Below are positions 10,279 to 23,004 of a DNA stretch of 64,000 bases, piece by piece (within the stretch, counting starts at the first letter, position 1; each line of letters starts with the position of its first letter). The position numbers and the translations under genes are program-made. Under the pieces are notes generated by a model, which did not search any database, had not been told where the DNA came from, and saw nothing but the letters and a program-made list of their open reading frames with translations. The stretch comes from Filosporella fistucella (taxonomy: Eukaryota; Ascomycota; Leotiomycetes; Helotiales): contig JAQJZZ010000010.1 in NCBI GenBank assembly GCA_030077755.1, forward strand, positions 310,001 through 374,000, in the 5' to 3' direction.

Positions 10279-11891
10279 GCACCAGCCACAAATTGCGTTT
10301 CAAGTCGGCAGACGTCACAAACCCCTGAATGATGGATACCGCTCAAATTTCTTTTGATCTTTGACACGGTAAAGCGTTGGGTCCAGCTGAGGAGGTGGCG
10401 GAAAGCTCTAGACATTGGTTGCTGGGTGGTGTTTCTTTTGTTGGCTGAAGGAGTGATTCAGAGATCCCGAGCCAGATCATTGGAAATATTCGACAGCCAC
10501 CACCTTCCGTAATACCGTTGTGCCGTTGCAATTCCGCATGTATGTTTGTTGGACAAGAGTGGTAATATATCCTCAGATTCGAGTCCCCATTGCATCATAC
10601 TAGCAAACCAGCTACTCCAGGTTCCGCTCCCGGCAATCAAGCTTAAGTCTATAAGCACACCTCCCATGTGATAATGCCGTGCCGCTGAAATGCCGACACG
10701 TGATGCTCCTAGAATTCAGCGCAAGGTCACCTACGAAATATAATAGTATATCTTCAGGTTGCTTCTGCGTCACACTGTGACTGCTTCTCCGGATTCCATT
10801 GGCAATTACTTCAAGATTGTAATTGATAAACCCACATTTACATTATAACCCTCTACCGACGAATTGCCGACACATGACACTCCTGAATCCCCAATTGAGA
10901 CTTACAGGGGCCAGATTAAACTGCATATGCTCTGCGTAATTGACCAAAGAAAGACATAATAAAGTACCTACACAAAGTAAACAACGCCTAGAACCGCGTT
11001 GGCTGCAGTACTAGAGACCCCTTTTGGACTTGTGTACCTGACATAGAGTTCATCAAGTAAGGGGAATTACTACGTGGAGGACGTGGATCGGGTCTGGCCT
11101 CGCCCGCAGCGCTGTACTACTTGTAAAGTAGTCAGGAGAAGGTGTAGACAGATCATCTTGAATAAGGGATGGCTATCGGATACGGATACAACAGTGCAGG
11201 TGGGATGTGCAGCAGACGCACTTGAAAGGGGACTAAGAGACTAGGAAAGAAATTTCCGTAAAGGACAAGCAGAGGCAGGTTGAACCTGATCATCATCATC
11301 AGCAAGACCTCAGATAAATTAAAGACAAACCTCAGCTATGCCTGTTCATAACTGCTCTCTTATTTATTATGGTTTGATATCAGAATGTAAATCTCCGTAA
11401 ACAACGCTGTGACAAAGTGCCAAATATCCCGCCTCATTACATTCAGGCATTATTGAATGATTCAAGCCGTGCAATTCGCTGAGTCCGCTGCCATCTCGCT
11501 ACAGCCCACTATCCCTGTCTCTAGTTTCTGAGGTTACCATCAACCTTCGACATTCACGAACTGTTCTTGTATCTCATTTCCATCTTCTCACGGCAGACTG
11601 CAGCAACACCACTATACAATACACGGCATCTTCAGCATTAATTCTCTTTATTCTCGAGACGCTCTGGCACGAAGACAAGTGACTCCTATTCACAATCGAC
11701 ACCCAGTATCGAAATAGTCAGTGGGCGGACTCGACTTCCTTACCACGTCTACCTTGTCGACAAACCCTTCTAGGACCCTTTTTGAGATGAAATAGTCCAT
11801 CGAACACCTCGGCCCTTGGATGGACTGAGCTTCGAAAGGGCAGACCCTGATCAAATCGTCGCTGGACTTCCCTGGCGACCTAGACCTTTCA
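10279..11891. other. Long intergenic region upstream of the kinase gene
   Basis: About 1.6 kb between divergent genes. The distal end (from about 11450) is rich in C and T strings, as in a fungal promoter and 5' leader. I see no supported gene, tRNA or repeat. Small open frames on both strands here lack coding character. Confidence 0.5.
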
Positions 11892-14800
11892 ATGCTTCGA
11901 GAAAAGAAAGCTCCATCTGGTCCAAGGCCGGACTACAATCCTGCTGTATCGTCCAAGGCGTAGGGAACTCTCACTGCGAACATTGCGCTCATTGATGTGC
12001 TGACTTTCTTTGTAGGCAGGAGAATTACGATCTAGGCGCAAGACCGCGGGCAGGGTCGGTGAAAGAACCCACTCTACACGCCTCCTCACGGAATAATCAC
12101 TCCCTCTTTTCTTTCGGGGCATATAGTACAGCAGACGAGAACTCGACAGGATCCTACGATTTCCTCCCATCCCCGAGTTTCGATGACCTACAGAGTAGCA
12201 TAGCAACTGCGTCCAATGATTTCAATTTCGACCGTCCTTCACCGATCGAGCGAAACGTAGTGCCAGAAAAGCGACCGGTTGAAGCAACGAATGCAATGGC
12301 AGAAACACGACCGAATCAAGCAGGTCGCGGTCCAGTTGGTCCAAGACCTGCAAGGACAAGTTCAATATTGCGTCGGCAGAGTGTATCGACTCGCCAAAGC
12401 AGTATATCTTCAACCACATCTGGAGCATCAGGAGCGATGGACCCTCCTAGTCAGCCTCTGAGTGTCCGGACTCGTCGTCAGAGTCAATACCCTCCGATAT
12501 CTGGAAGTGCTGCTACAAATGTAGCCAAAGCACCCCGAAAGTCAATTGGACCTGGTGTGATCGATTCGGATTTGAACAAAGGACAGAGGAGACGACCGAG
12601 TTTGGCATCGAGTCAATCTCTACAGGGCCTATCAGATGTAGCTGGAGGGGCTTCAACACGTGCAAATGTCGCGGCACCAACTTATACGGATGGAGCACGA
12701 GGGCTTACTGCATCTCGTGCAGCGAAGACGAAATCACTGCAACCTCCTTCAAGGCAAGGTCAGACACATTTGAGTGTAAAGGCCGGAACTCCTGATCATA
12801 ACAGATCAAGTTCTTTTGCTGGCAGATCACCTGGTAGACCGAATGGGAGAGGGACAACTACACCATCATCTTCAGCGAAGCGTATGTCTGTAATGCCCGG
12901 AATGCCACTTTCTTCGTCTCATGCCACAGGACTCGGTGCTAGAACTGTCAGCCCTACAGATGCTAGAAGAGCTAAAAGATTATCGATACTCCAGAATGCC
13001 CCTCCTATGCCAAATACCCCACCTACTCCTCAACCAGATATATCTACGATTCGAACTTCCTCGAGATCTCCTTCGATGTTACCAAGAAAGGTCCTCACAC
13101 CATCGTCATCGAGGACTACCCCGGATCCCAATCGTAAGTCGTATAGCTCTGGACTTTCCAATGTCTCAAATACAAGTTATGTTACATCACGAACTTCCAC
13201 AGGATCGTTACAATCTCGCATGCCTCCCCCTGCGTCATCTTCGCGATTACCAACCCCAAAGCCGAGGAACGTACATAGCTCGGCTGGGAATGATGAAGAG
13301 GAAGATGTGCCGCCAGTACCTGCAATACCTAAAGCTTACGAGTCACCAAAAGACTCTCCTGCGGATCCACCTTTCTTCAATAGAAGAAAATCGGGGATGC
13401 CATTTGACGCGAGTAGCATCAATAGTACTTCGACCAACAGCTTATCTGGAAGAGCTTCAATTCGCGATCCACCTAAAAATGAACGCGAACCAAAACCTCG
13501 CAAATTTGCTCCGTCAAGTTCGGATGTTGATCAACAAACCAATCCTACACCAGTCAAGAAAAAGAATTTGCAGCCACTTCGACTTCCTCCATTGAATCTA
13601 CTTCCATTGAGTACTCCTACATCAGCAAAGATTGCAGCATTAAATGAGAAGGAACCACTTTATTCCGATGGCCAAGCTACTCCACCGCCCAGAAGGGTCA
13701 CAACCAAGACTCCGAGCACTCCAATGACAGCGTCGAAGGCGTCATTTTTCTCTCGCCGAAGGAACGAGTCGAAGGCAGAAGGTGAATTGTCACATATGAG
13801 AAGTACTAGCTCGATTCATTTCTTGAGGTCAGAAAGCTCGTCTCAACTCGGAAACACAGAACCTTCAAAGCCAATCCCAATCGGAAGTCGACCACAACAG
13901 AGGCAGGCAGTCTCACCATTCATATCTTCATCTCTACCAAAGAACGGAGGAGAACACTCGTTCATGCCTAGGTCAAAAACAAGTGGGGATATTGCTTCAA
14001 TGGACAATACTACTGAGCCTCAGCGTCCGGCCAGACTGACTGGGCCTCGAGCTCAGAGACTTGTGAAGCCGGTCAAAACAGATACTCCTACCCAGATCTC
14101 GAGTCCAGAAGAGCCATCTACGCCTTCTTCGGGTTCATCATTGAGGCGGAAGTTGAGTCTCGGTTGGAAACGTAGCACTTCGAAAAATAATATTAATGTA
14201 GCTCACGCCGCTAGCGAACGAAGCTCCGAATATGCTCCTCAACCACCAAAACACGATAACATGCCTCCACCTCGACTACCAGCATCGGCTACATTAAACA
14301 ATATGTCATCGTATAACGTCCCGAGTCCAAGCCCTTCGACAAAATCTACAAATTACCTAGACTCCAAACGAAGAAAGAGTTCAGTTTCGAGTCTCAGCAT
14401 GTTTGGTGGTCATGATAGGACAAGAAGTGACTCATGGGGAGTTAATGGTAGCCCGAAGAAGGACGACGCTAAGTCTGAAAAGGCTGTTCCCTCAACGCGT
14501 ACCTCATCTGTCATGCAGAAAATGCTCTCTTCGAAATCATCCAGCAGTACAATGAGATCTGTCAACACTGATCCATGGACCATGGACCTAGATAAGGACG
14601 ATATGGTCGCAGAAGAGGAGATAAAGAAACTTGCAATGAAGAGAAAGGAGACAGAAATGGCTGCTCGTCAATTGGATGCACTTCGGAAACGTGCAACGCC
14701 TAAGCCGCGAATGACGGGAACTGAAGCGATTAGAACTCAGGATTTGAACATTTTCGAACGGGGCGAAATCATTGACCACAAAGACATCTACTTCTGCGGT

Positions 14801-16221
14801 ACACCAAATGCTGCCAAGCATGTTGGTGAGATGGGCGCCGACAACCTTAATTTCGGGTATGATGACGAGAGAGGAGATTACTCAATTATTGCAGGAGACC
14901 ATCTTTCTTACAGGTATGAGATTATTGATGTTCTTGGTAAGGGTAGTTTCGGTCAGGTGGTCAGGTGTATTGATCACAAGACTGGTGGATTGGTGGCTGT
15001 GAAGATTATTCGAAACAAGAAGAGATTCCATCAGCAAGCTTTGGTGGAGGTCAACATTCTGCAAAAGCTACGCCAATGGGTAAGTCTTGAACCTACATAT
15101 TGCGAACCCTACTAACGAGTCAGGATCCCAAAAACAAACACAGCATGGTCAGCTTCACACAGAGCTTTTATTTCCGTGGGCATCTTTGCATCTCAACTGA
15201 ACTTCTCGACATGAATCTTTACGAGTTCATCAAGTCCAACTCCTTCCGTGGATTCTCTTTGAAAATTGTTCGCCGGTTCACAAAGCAGATGCTGAGCAGT
15301 CTATTGCTGTTGAAAGAACACAAGGTCATCCACTGTGATCTGAAGCCTGAGAACATTCTTCTCGCCCATCCGATGCATTCGGAAATAAAGGTCATCGACT
15401 TTGGGTCCAGTTGCTTTGAGAATGAAAAGGTATACACATATATTCAGTCCAGATTTTATCGTTCACCGGAAGTCATCCTCGGTACGACTTATGGGATGCC
15501 AATCGATATGTGGAGTTTGGGTTGCATTCTGGCGGAGTTGTATACTGGAGTCCCAATATTCCCTGGCGAGAACGAACAAGAACAACTTGCATGTATCATG
15601 GAAGTTTTCGGCCCGCCAGAAAAGCATTTGATCGACAAGAGTACAAGGCGGAAACTTTTCTTCGACTCCCTTGGGAAACCTCGTCTTACGGTCTCATCGA
15701 AAGGACGAAGACGTAGGCCGTCCACCAAAACTCTTGCTCAGGTTCTCAAATGCGACGATGAAGCATTCCTCGACTTTTTAACCAAATGCCTCAGATGGGA
15801 CCCCGATCGAAGAATGAAGCCAGATGAAGCTGTCAAGCATGAATTCATCACTGGGCAGAAATCTTCTGCTCCAACGAGTAGTGTACGGATGGTCGCCAGA
15901 AACGAATCTCCTATCAAACGTACAAACACAATCGCCACACCATCTACCAGTAATAGACCATTACCTGAACCCCCGGCGACGAGCTTCAAAAATGGTGCCG
16001 CTGTCAGACAACGAGACGCTTCAGGTGCCAGTCCTAGCAAACCAGTAGGACCAGTTCGAAGACAATCCTTAGCTTCAACCGCTGGTAGTAAACGCACCAG
16101 TACAGGTGCAGTACTTGCTCCTGGGAGTAGCGGTCTTCCCCGATCCACACCTCGAGTCGTTAGTGGAAAACAAGAAATGGCATCGGCTGGTGCATCAGCT
16201 GCAATGAATAGACGCGCATGA
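11892..16221 (+). CDS. pom1: DYRK-family cell-polarity protein kinase (Pom1-like)
   Basis: Three exons: 11892-11959, 12016-15079 and 15124-16221 (1,409 aa). The first exon codes 22 residues; the junction (GTAGGG...TTGTAG, phase 2) joins it to a frame that otherwise has only a GTG start. Residues 1-960 are Ser/Pro/Arg-rich and look disordered. A DYRK homology box (Asn-Phe-Gly-Tyr-Asp-Asp) precedes the kinase domain at about 988-1286. Visible kinase motifs are Gly-Lys-Gly-Ser-Phe-Gly, Val-Ala-Val-Lys, His-Cys-Asp-Leu-Lys-Pro-Glu-Asn, Asp-Phe-Gly and the Tyr-Thr-Tyr activation segment that DYRKs autophosphorylate. The tail is basic. Pom1 kinases set polarity and septum position at the cortex in fission yeast; a similar role is inferred. 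The 44-nt second intron lies inside the kinase domain. Confidence 0.9.
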
Positions 16222-17499
16222 GGGACGAACATAATCACACTTACTTGGGTACATACATGAGCTTAGAAGGTCGGGCAGGCGGAACATTAATTTTCAAAGT
16301 CATGAGCAAGCGAGCATTATTTTTGCAACGGCGTACTGCAATACCATACCATTCCTTTCCTTTTTCATCCGGCATGCCTCTTTCTAATTCTTCATTTGAG
16401 GCATAAAATACCTCTTTTCTACTATTCGGGGTTGAGATGGGGGATTGATTGTGATACCTGCTGCGGCAGTTGGCGTTTTTATGAGAGGTTTAGGCGTGTT
16501 CCCACGCTGATTTAAGGGAGTTGCCTACGAGAGGTGGGATTTGGCTTGTGTTTTTCTGGATGAGGATGAGAGATGGGGGAAGATTGAACGATGATATGTA
16601 AATTAATGCTTCTTTTGCTACGTTCGATGCAGGGGGAATAGTGGTTCATGGCACATAACTGGATGCTGTCCGTGAGAGGCATGGACTTATGGTGGGAAAG
16701 GAGAGGGTGAGGTGGTGTTATAGAAATGAATTGGTGATGAGGAATTGAGTTTATTTGAAGTGTGAAAAACTGGTATTGGCACAATGAAGACATTATTACT
16801 ATGAGCAGAAGTCCTATCCGTCAGACAGCAGGATTACTGCCTCTAGGTACCTACTACCTAGGGAGCAGTTAATGACAAGCTTACTGGACATTCTTCTCCA
16901 TAGTTTTCGATTTGTTTCTCTTCGAGCTTCATCGTGTCGACTCAACCGCAGCTTTGGCACTTGCAGATATCTCGTATATGATTCCGAATTTGACCTCGAC
17001 AACTTGCTGTATATTCTGATCCTTATCTCTGGGCTTATATGTGTCTGCTCTCGCCCATAAGAATTAACAATAAATCAAGGCGAGGTTAGTAGACTGTATC
17101 TCGACTGAGAGACCAAAGAAAGTTGATACCTCCATAATCTTTCGGCGATAAGATAACCCGCCCGAGTTCCGAACCGATCTTGTAAGTTGCATAACCCCAA
17201 TTTAACACCCCTGTTCCTGGTCGAGCCAGCTCATTTGTTTACATTGCAACGACCCAATTTCGCGACCCAACGGGGCAACACCGAACAGTAAACTTTTACG
17301 ACTGCGAATAAATGCACATTCCATTACAATCACATAAACAAATCGAAGTCTTCTGCCTTAGCTTTATCTGCGAATGGGTACAATCTAGCATCAAGCAAAA
17401 CGAATTTTCTCTGTTGCAACGAGATACTTAGGAATTTTTTGAGAAAAGGTGTTTCACGACGCGACTGGGAAAGAAAGATTGTGAAGGAGAACGGCGAAG
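16222..17499. other. Intergenic, 1.28 kb
   Basis: This is the 3' flank of the kinase gene and the promoter of the next gene. A near-palindrome built on CTAGGTACCTACTACCTAG lies at about 16843-16861 and belongs to the recurring CCTAGGTA/TACCTAGG motif class of this window. No gene is supported. Confidence 0.45.
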
Positions 17500-19732
17500 A
17501 TGGATTCAGATAATCTGAAAACGGCGAGTGCGTATATCAATAATCAGCTTCTGTCCAGGGGATTATTGCGCAATGGACAGAATATTGATTTTGCGCGGCC
17601 GGATAAAGGGGAGGGAGGGATGGAGGGTACGATGGGGAGAATTATGAGTGTGGTTAATGATTTGATATTGAGGAGAGATGTAAGTTTTCTATTCTTTCTT
17701 GGTGGCTAGATTCTGGGAGGATAGCGATCGAGGGAGAGGGACAGCAGGATAAGAGAAGAGGAGTGTTAATAGATTCCAGCGCGATGCTACCCAGCGTGAA
17801 ACCCTTACTACTACTCTCCGCACTCTGCGCGCTGATTCACTGCGCCAAACGACGGATTTAGAGAGATTACAGACAAAACACTCGGAAGCGCAGAGGAAGC
17901 TTGGGATCTCGGAATCCACGGAACGGGCGTTGAAATTACAACTCAAGAGTGCGGAACAAGCGCATAAAGGACTTAAAGAGGAGATGGGAAGACTCAAATT
18001 GTTGGTCCAGCAGACGAGGAATCAGTGTGCAGTTGAAGTGCGCAAGCGGGAGAGAGTTGTGGAGGGGTTGAAGAAACACGTTGGAGATGGAAGAGTGAGG
18101 GGAGGTGGAAAACAAGTGGGAAGTAGGGAGATTACCGTTGTTGCTGGTATTGGCGCTGAGATGAGCGTAAATGGTGGATTGAGTACACAAGACGAGGGAT
18201 ATGATTTGAGGAGTGAGACGAATGAGTTTTTGACTGAGCTTGCGAGGGGTCTCAGTGAAGAGAATGAGAATCTTGGAGCACTGGTTAGGAATACGGTCGA
18301 GACGCTCAGGACGCTCAGTGGTTGTGAGAAGGAGGAGGGCATGGTCAGTAGTCTTGAAATGGGCTATGAGAATATGGCACAAGAGATGGATGCTGTTATT
18401 GAGCATGTACGACACTTACTCACGAACCCGAGTTTTGTGCCTTTGGAAGAGGTGGAAGTTAGGGAAGAAGAGATTTGTAGGTTGAGAGAGGGGTGGGAGA
18501 GAATGGAGAGTCGGTGGAGGGATGCGGTGCAGATGATGGAGGGGTGGAGGAAGAGAATGGCTAGGAGTGGCCAGACGGTCAATCTTGAGGAGTTGAAGAT
18601 GGGATTGTTGCTCAGTCCGCTTAAGCCGAAAGAGGAAGAGAATCCACAGCATCAGTTATCAACGCTTATGGAAGAGGGCGAAGGGGATACACAGGCTGAT
18701 ATAGAAGCTATGGAAGAGGATGAACTTGAAGCTGTGGAGCAGGAGCAAGAGTTTGATGAGGAGATGGAGGATTCTGATTCTAGTCTCTTTGAAGAGGAGC
18801 CTGTTGATGAGATCTCAGAAGATGTTTCTGAAGAACAGGAAGAAGATGAACCCAATTACACGATTCATACATCATCGTCTATGTCGCCTGGTCCAGCACC
18901 ACAATTATCACCTCTAAGGGAAACAAGCGGCAATCGACCTGCAGCCTCGCCTCCAAAAGAGAGGGAACATGAAGGGTTCTCTACAATTGTCGAAGAAAAC
19001 ACGTACGATTTCCTACAGCTTGAACAAGCCCCATCTCAGAAGGTACCTGCCAAATCAGCAAAATCCACCCCACAACAACGCCGGCCTGATCTCTCGCATT
19101 CAAAACTCTCTACCCCACCTGAAGACGAGCTTTCACTCCTCAACCCACTCTCCTCCAATCCTCCTTCTCAGCCTACCTCAAAACTATCTTCAGCTTCCCA
19201 CTCAACCACGATACCCGGCTCCAAATCACCTCAGAAGTCATCACGCACTCCAAAACTCAATCCTCTCAATACACCTCGCCTGAAATCAAGTAATGAGTCC
19301 AGACTTCCTCGGCCAAGAGAGCAAGCCGCTATGCAGAGTCCTCTTACCATGGCTAGCATAGCAGCTAAATTAGCAGCAAGTGAACGAGAAGCTGATGCCG
19401 CGAGAGTGAGGGCGAAAATAAAGGCCGCAAGAGCTAATCGCGCGAACGCCTCTTCTAATTCTGCTGAAGCAAACGGAAACGCAAACTCAGGCACAAAAGC
19501 ACCTGAAAGAAGTCCTAACAAACGCACTGAGAGGGAGAGAGCAGAAGATAGTAGGACAGAAAGCAGAGCAGAGAAAATCAAACTGAATGATGTTAATCCA
19601 GATGGAGAACAGAAAAGCAGAAAGAGGAAAGCTACGGCTCCAGCGGGTGGGAGGGCTAATAGGAGGAGGAGCACGCTTAGTCCCTGGGAATTGGAGAGTT
19701 TGATTTTAGGGAGTGTGAGGGAGGGGGAGTAA
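17500..19732 (+). CDS. ADIP-family coiled-coil protein (SSX2IP/Msd1-like)
   Basis: Two exons, 17500-17679 and 17780-19732, with a 100-nt GTAAGT...CCAG intron (phase 0), giving 710 aa. The N terminus carries a conserved block with the string Gly-Leu-Leu-Arg, and the splice junction reads Leu-Arg-Arg-Asp-Arg-Asp, followed by a coiled coil to about residue 240. This matches the afadin- and alpha-actinin-binding (ADIP) family, whose animal SSX2IP and fission-yeast Msd1 members anchor microtubule minus ends at centrosomes or spindle pole bodies. The middle is strongly acidic, then Ser/Pro-rich, and the C terminus has an Ala/Arg/Lys-rich helix. The spindle-pole role is inferred from the family. I leave the symbol blank because orthology was not tested. 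Confidence 0.8.
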
Positions 19733-20758
19733 GATTTTGCTGGAGAGAATGATACGAGGCAAGTTTAGATGGTGAGGATGTGATTGGAGAAATGGGGAGG
19801 AGAGAGAAAGATGGGTGATGAGAAATGATTTTGGATGATTAGATGAATACCTTGGTCTAGCTTCGTGGGTGGCGGGAAGTGGAGTTGGGATTTTGATTTG
19901 GGCTGCTTGGTGTACTTTTAATGTATGCATTTTTTGCTCCGCCCAAGTTCTTCCCTCGTAGGCCATTGTACGGAGTGATGATAGCGTAGTGTGGTAATAA
20001 TGCTATTGTATCCTTTGTACGGAGATCTTACTTGTAGCAGGAAGGTATGAAAGGGGGCGGGTGGACGGGGGAGGAATAAAGAGAGTGCTATGTACTCAAG
20101 TAACTTAAGGATATTATAATATGTTAAACCCCTAAAACAATTACAAGGCCTTCATTAAAACCTCTAATCGATAACAAAGCACTCGATAACACCCAAATCA
20201 TCGACAACAAAAACTCTGGATATTAGTGAGGAGGTTGGAATTTGGATTTGAGACTGAGTTTGAGTTTGAGGAAGAGTTTGGGTTTGGGATGAGATAGAGT
20301 TAAAAGTGAGGTTTTCAGTAAATTAGTAAGGTTAGGGTAAGTATAGTAAGGAGTAAGACGATAGGTATAATCGGACTATGAATTTCTTTATTATTAGGAT
20401 AATATTAAGTTAAAGTATTAAATAGGTTCGAGAATTCGATAACTCTAGGATATTTAGCTAAAGGATATAAAATCAAGTCAATATAAATTTGTTTGCGTAA
20501 AGGATGTGGAACTAACCTAGGGTAGAATATTTGTGTAAAGGATATAGAATCAAGCTAATACGGAATGTCCGCTTCGAGCATGTAGAATCAAGTCAAAAGG
20601 AATTTCAGCCTCAAGGACGTAGAGTCAAGCCGCCAGAATTGACCTCAGCTTTATGATTTGAAGAATTCATCTTGATGTTCCTACGAATATGCCAAATTTT
20701 CAACATAGCAAAACCTCGCTGTTGATATAATACATCTTAAACAAATACATTCTACCCA
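19733..20758. other. Intergenic, AT-rich, with degenerate tandem repeats
   Basis: Convergent 3' flanks of two genes. From about 20100 the sequence becomes AT-rich and low in complexity, including GAGTTTG-type strings at 20240-20290. The tandem repeat at 20461-20650 is listed on its own. No gene is supported. Confidence 0.5.
20461..20650. repeat. Five-copy degenerate tandem repeat, period about 38 bp
   Basis: Units start near 20461, 20499, 20538, 20577 and 20613. Most units open with a sequence close to AAGGATATAGAATCAAGT, followed by a variable part ending GCGT, GTGT, TTCG or CTC. Spacings are 38, 39, 39 and 36 bp. Copies 1, 3, 4 and 5 share the GTAGAATCAAG core with few changes, and copy 2 is the most diverged. 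Confidence 0.7.
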
Positions 20759-22513
20759 TCACGTCTCCGACCACCTAGCAATAGTAACCGAGGTCGTATA
20801 GACCATCGCTCCGAACCCAACAACCATGAAGAGTAAATCTCCAGCCTTGACATATTTGTTCTGAGCGATACCTTTGTAATGCAAAAATGCGGGATAGATG
20901 TAGACCAATGGTACACAGGCAAATGACCCTATCAACGCGACGAATTTATCCAGATCTGAAGCTCCGAGGGCGGAAATAATACCACATCCGCAGACGATGG
21001 CTGTTCGGAAGGCGTTCTTTTTCCATTTTGTCATTGTGTTGCGTTTTCCGGAGCGGTGTCCGAAGAGGCCCCCTTCAATGATACGCATAGCTGGGAATAG
21101 TTGGACTGGGTCTCCAACTAGTACGGCTATGGAGTAGAGGAACTGAACGGCATTGACAAGTTTCGAGTCCTGCGGGAAGTTGCTGATAATCTCGACGGTG
21201 GTTTTGTCTCCAAATGTGGCGTAGCTGAGGGCACCAACTGACAAGAAAATGATTGTGATGATAAAAATCACTGTGTAAAGCAGCCTCTCGAATTTTTGTG
21301 GTTCCTTCATCGACGATTGAATAGGCAGAATGAGACCGATGCCTTCGAATGTGAAGATACACGATCCGATAGTCAAGGTGAAATCTCTTGGGTTGAATAG
21401 TCGGACTGTGTCGCTGATCCCTTCTTTGGCAAGAGTGGAAATATCATAAGAGTAAATGTATCCTAGACCCAACATAATAAAAATGTCGGCCAGTAAGGCA
21501 GCGCCTCCAAGTTTTGATATATTGCGGATAAATGCCAACGGAATGAGGACGATCAATTGAACCGCAATGAGGATTTTGATCGAAAGTGGCGACGTGCCTT
21601 TGGAAACGGCTTCCAGGAAAGAATATACATTCTCTGCAAAGAAAATGATACCAGCACACACAAATCCAATCTGAGAGAAAGCAATAGAGGCCAACGTAAT
21701 AGACCTCATTCTCTTACCTCCAATGGCTGCTGCAATATCACCATATCCACCACCATATTGTGCTCGACATCGTAGGAGTAGGTGAAAAGCCACACAAGAT
21801 ACTAGAGACACTGTCACTAGCGCAATAGAGGAGAACAATAGACCGCCGTTCTTGAAAGCCTTCGGAAGGAACAGCACTCCAGTCCCAATGAATGATTTGA
21901 TCAACAGAAAGAAAGTCCGGGTCATTGATGCATCACCTGGTCTACTGGCAGCTCTCGAAGTCTTCCGCCTGCCTAGCAACGGTCTTCTCTCGCCTTCCTG
22001 CTCTTCTGATGTCCTCTGCGCCTCCTCGTCCTCTTCCTCGTCAACTGCATTATCACTGTCGGAATCTTCGAGATCTTCTCCAGCGAAGGAGCCGTATAAA
22101 TCGAGGAAATGTACGAAATTTTTCGTCACTGGCGCCGTGAAGCTCTTCGATCTCTGATGTTGTACAAACTGACGCCGAAAGCCACCTGGTTGTCTCTGCT
22201 CGTCTGCCGCTCCGTCTACTGCGGCAGTTTTCGGTCTGCCAGAATGTGAAAATGTCTGCGACCGCTGAAATGGTCCTGGACTCCCTCGAGCTCCAATCTT
22301 GTACAAATCTCGATGTATGTCTCCTCCCAGCAGCTTCAATGAGCTTTCATGTTCTCTGCTTCCGCTCGAGCTTTGTGTGGTATTCGAACTTTTCGGAGGT
22401 TCATCAGGTTCGGCACCTTCAAGATGGGCGGTGTATGCGGGGTCGAGATGCTTGGAGACAATTTCTGCACGTCGTCTCTCCTCCACATCTTCCTGACCAC
22501 CAGGGTTCGACAT
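20759..22513 (-). CDS. Vacuolar amino-acid transporter, Avt3/Avt4 type
   Basis: Single-exon gene of 584 aa. Residues 1-195 are hydrophilic with an Asp/Glu run near 150-165, the long N-terminal cytosolic region common in fungal Avt3/Avt4-type proteins. From residue 199 (Phe-Phe-Leu-Leu-Ile-Lys-Ser-Phe-Ile-Gly-Thr-Gly) come about eleven hydrophobic helices with the AAAP-family opening motif and the Gly-Gly-Gly-Tyr-Gly-Asp loop. Avt3 and Avt4 export neutral amino acids from the vacuole in yeast, so the predicted site is the vacuolar membrane. The gene is divergent from the MFS transporter gene with 491 bp between. Substrate is inferred from the family only. Confidence 0.85.
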   Translation of the reverse strand: MSNPGGQEDVEERRRAEIVSKHLDPAYTAHLEGAEPDEPPKSSNTTQSSSGSREHESSLKLLGGDIHRDLYKIGARGSPGPFQRSQTFSHSGRPKTAAVDGAADEQRQPGGFRRQFVQHQRSKSFTAPVTKNFVHFLDLYGSFAGEDLEDSDSDNAVDEEEDEEAQRTSEEQEGERRPLLGRRKTSRAASRPGDASMTRTFFLLIKSFIGTGVLFLPKAFKNGGLLFSSIALVTVSLVSCVAFHLLLRCRAQYGGGYGDIAAAIGGKRMRSITLASIAFSQIGFVCAGIIFFAENVYSFLEAVSKGTSPLSIKILIAVQLIVLIPLAFIRNISKLGGAALLADIFIMLGLGYIYSYDISTLAKEGISDTVRLFNPRDFTLTIGSCIFTFEGIGLILPIQSSMKEPQKFERLLYTVIFIITIIFLSVGALSYATFGDKTTVEIISNFPQDSKLVNAVQFLYSIAVLVGDPVQLFPAMRIIEGGLFGHRSGKRNTMTKWKKNAFRTAIVCGCGIISALGASDLDKFVALIGSFACVPLVYIYPAFLHYKGIAQNKYVKAGDLLFMVVGFGAMVYTTSVTIARWSET

Positions 22514-23004
22514 TGAAAGGGAATAGATCGAAACTGAGCTGCAATTGATATGAAGGAATCTGTATTTGATATTGATTTCAAGAAGATTTCAAAAAGATGT
22601 TTTTCCAAGAATTGTCGAAGTTTGAGCACGAGTAATGACGTGGGGCAAATTAGGTAAAATTCCAGACTGACCGAGGCCAGCCGCGTTCTCACCAGGTTTG
22701 ATGCATTTCGTGTTTGCCACAACCAGGGCATTCAAGATTAACGCGAGCTGTCTAGCGGCGGTCGGTCGGTGATGATTCTAGAAATCTTGATATTTGCCTT
22801 GTATCTGCAATTGCTGGGAAGTATCCCGTGCCACTGCGGAAATTATGTCCCGTATGGGGAAGGGGCAACGAGCATGACAATGGCTTGATATCTGAAGTCT
22901 GACCACGATAATTTTCCTCACCGTCTCCTTCTTCTCTTCAACTCATCAACCTGTATACAGATATTGTTAGTCAGAAAACTCGGAAACACGTTTGACGTAC
23001 TGTG
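22514..23004. promoter_or_regulatory. Divergent promoter between two transporter genes
   Basis: The 491 bp serve both the Avt-like and the MFS genes. A TATCAATTGCAG-like stretch lies close to the minus-strand start. No operator-like palindrome is clear to me. Confidence 0.4.

Noticed and set aside
10565..10640. ATTCGAGTCC string resembling a tRNA T-arm
   Set aside because: G53 is missing and no cloverleaf can be drawn.
15738..16238. 166-codon minus-strand frame
   Set aside because: It is antisense to the kinase C-terminal exon.
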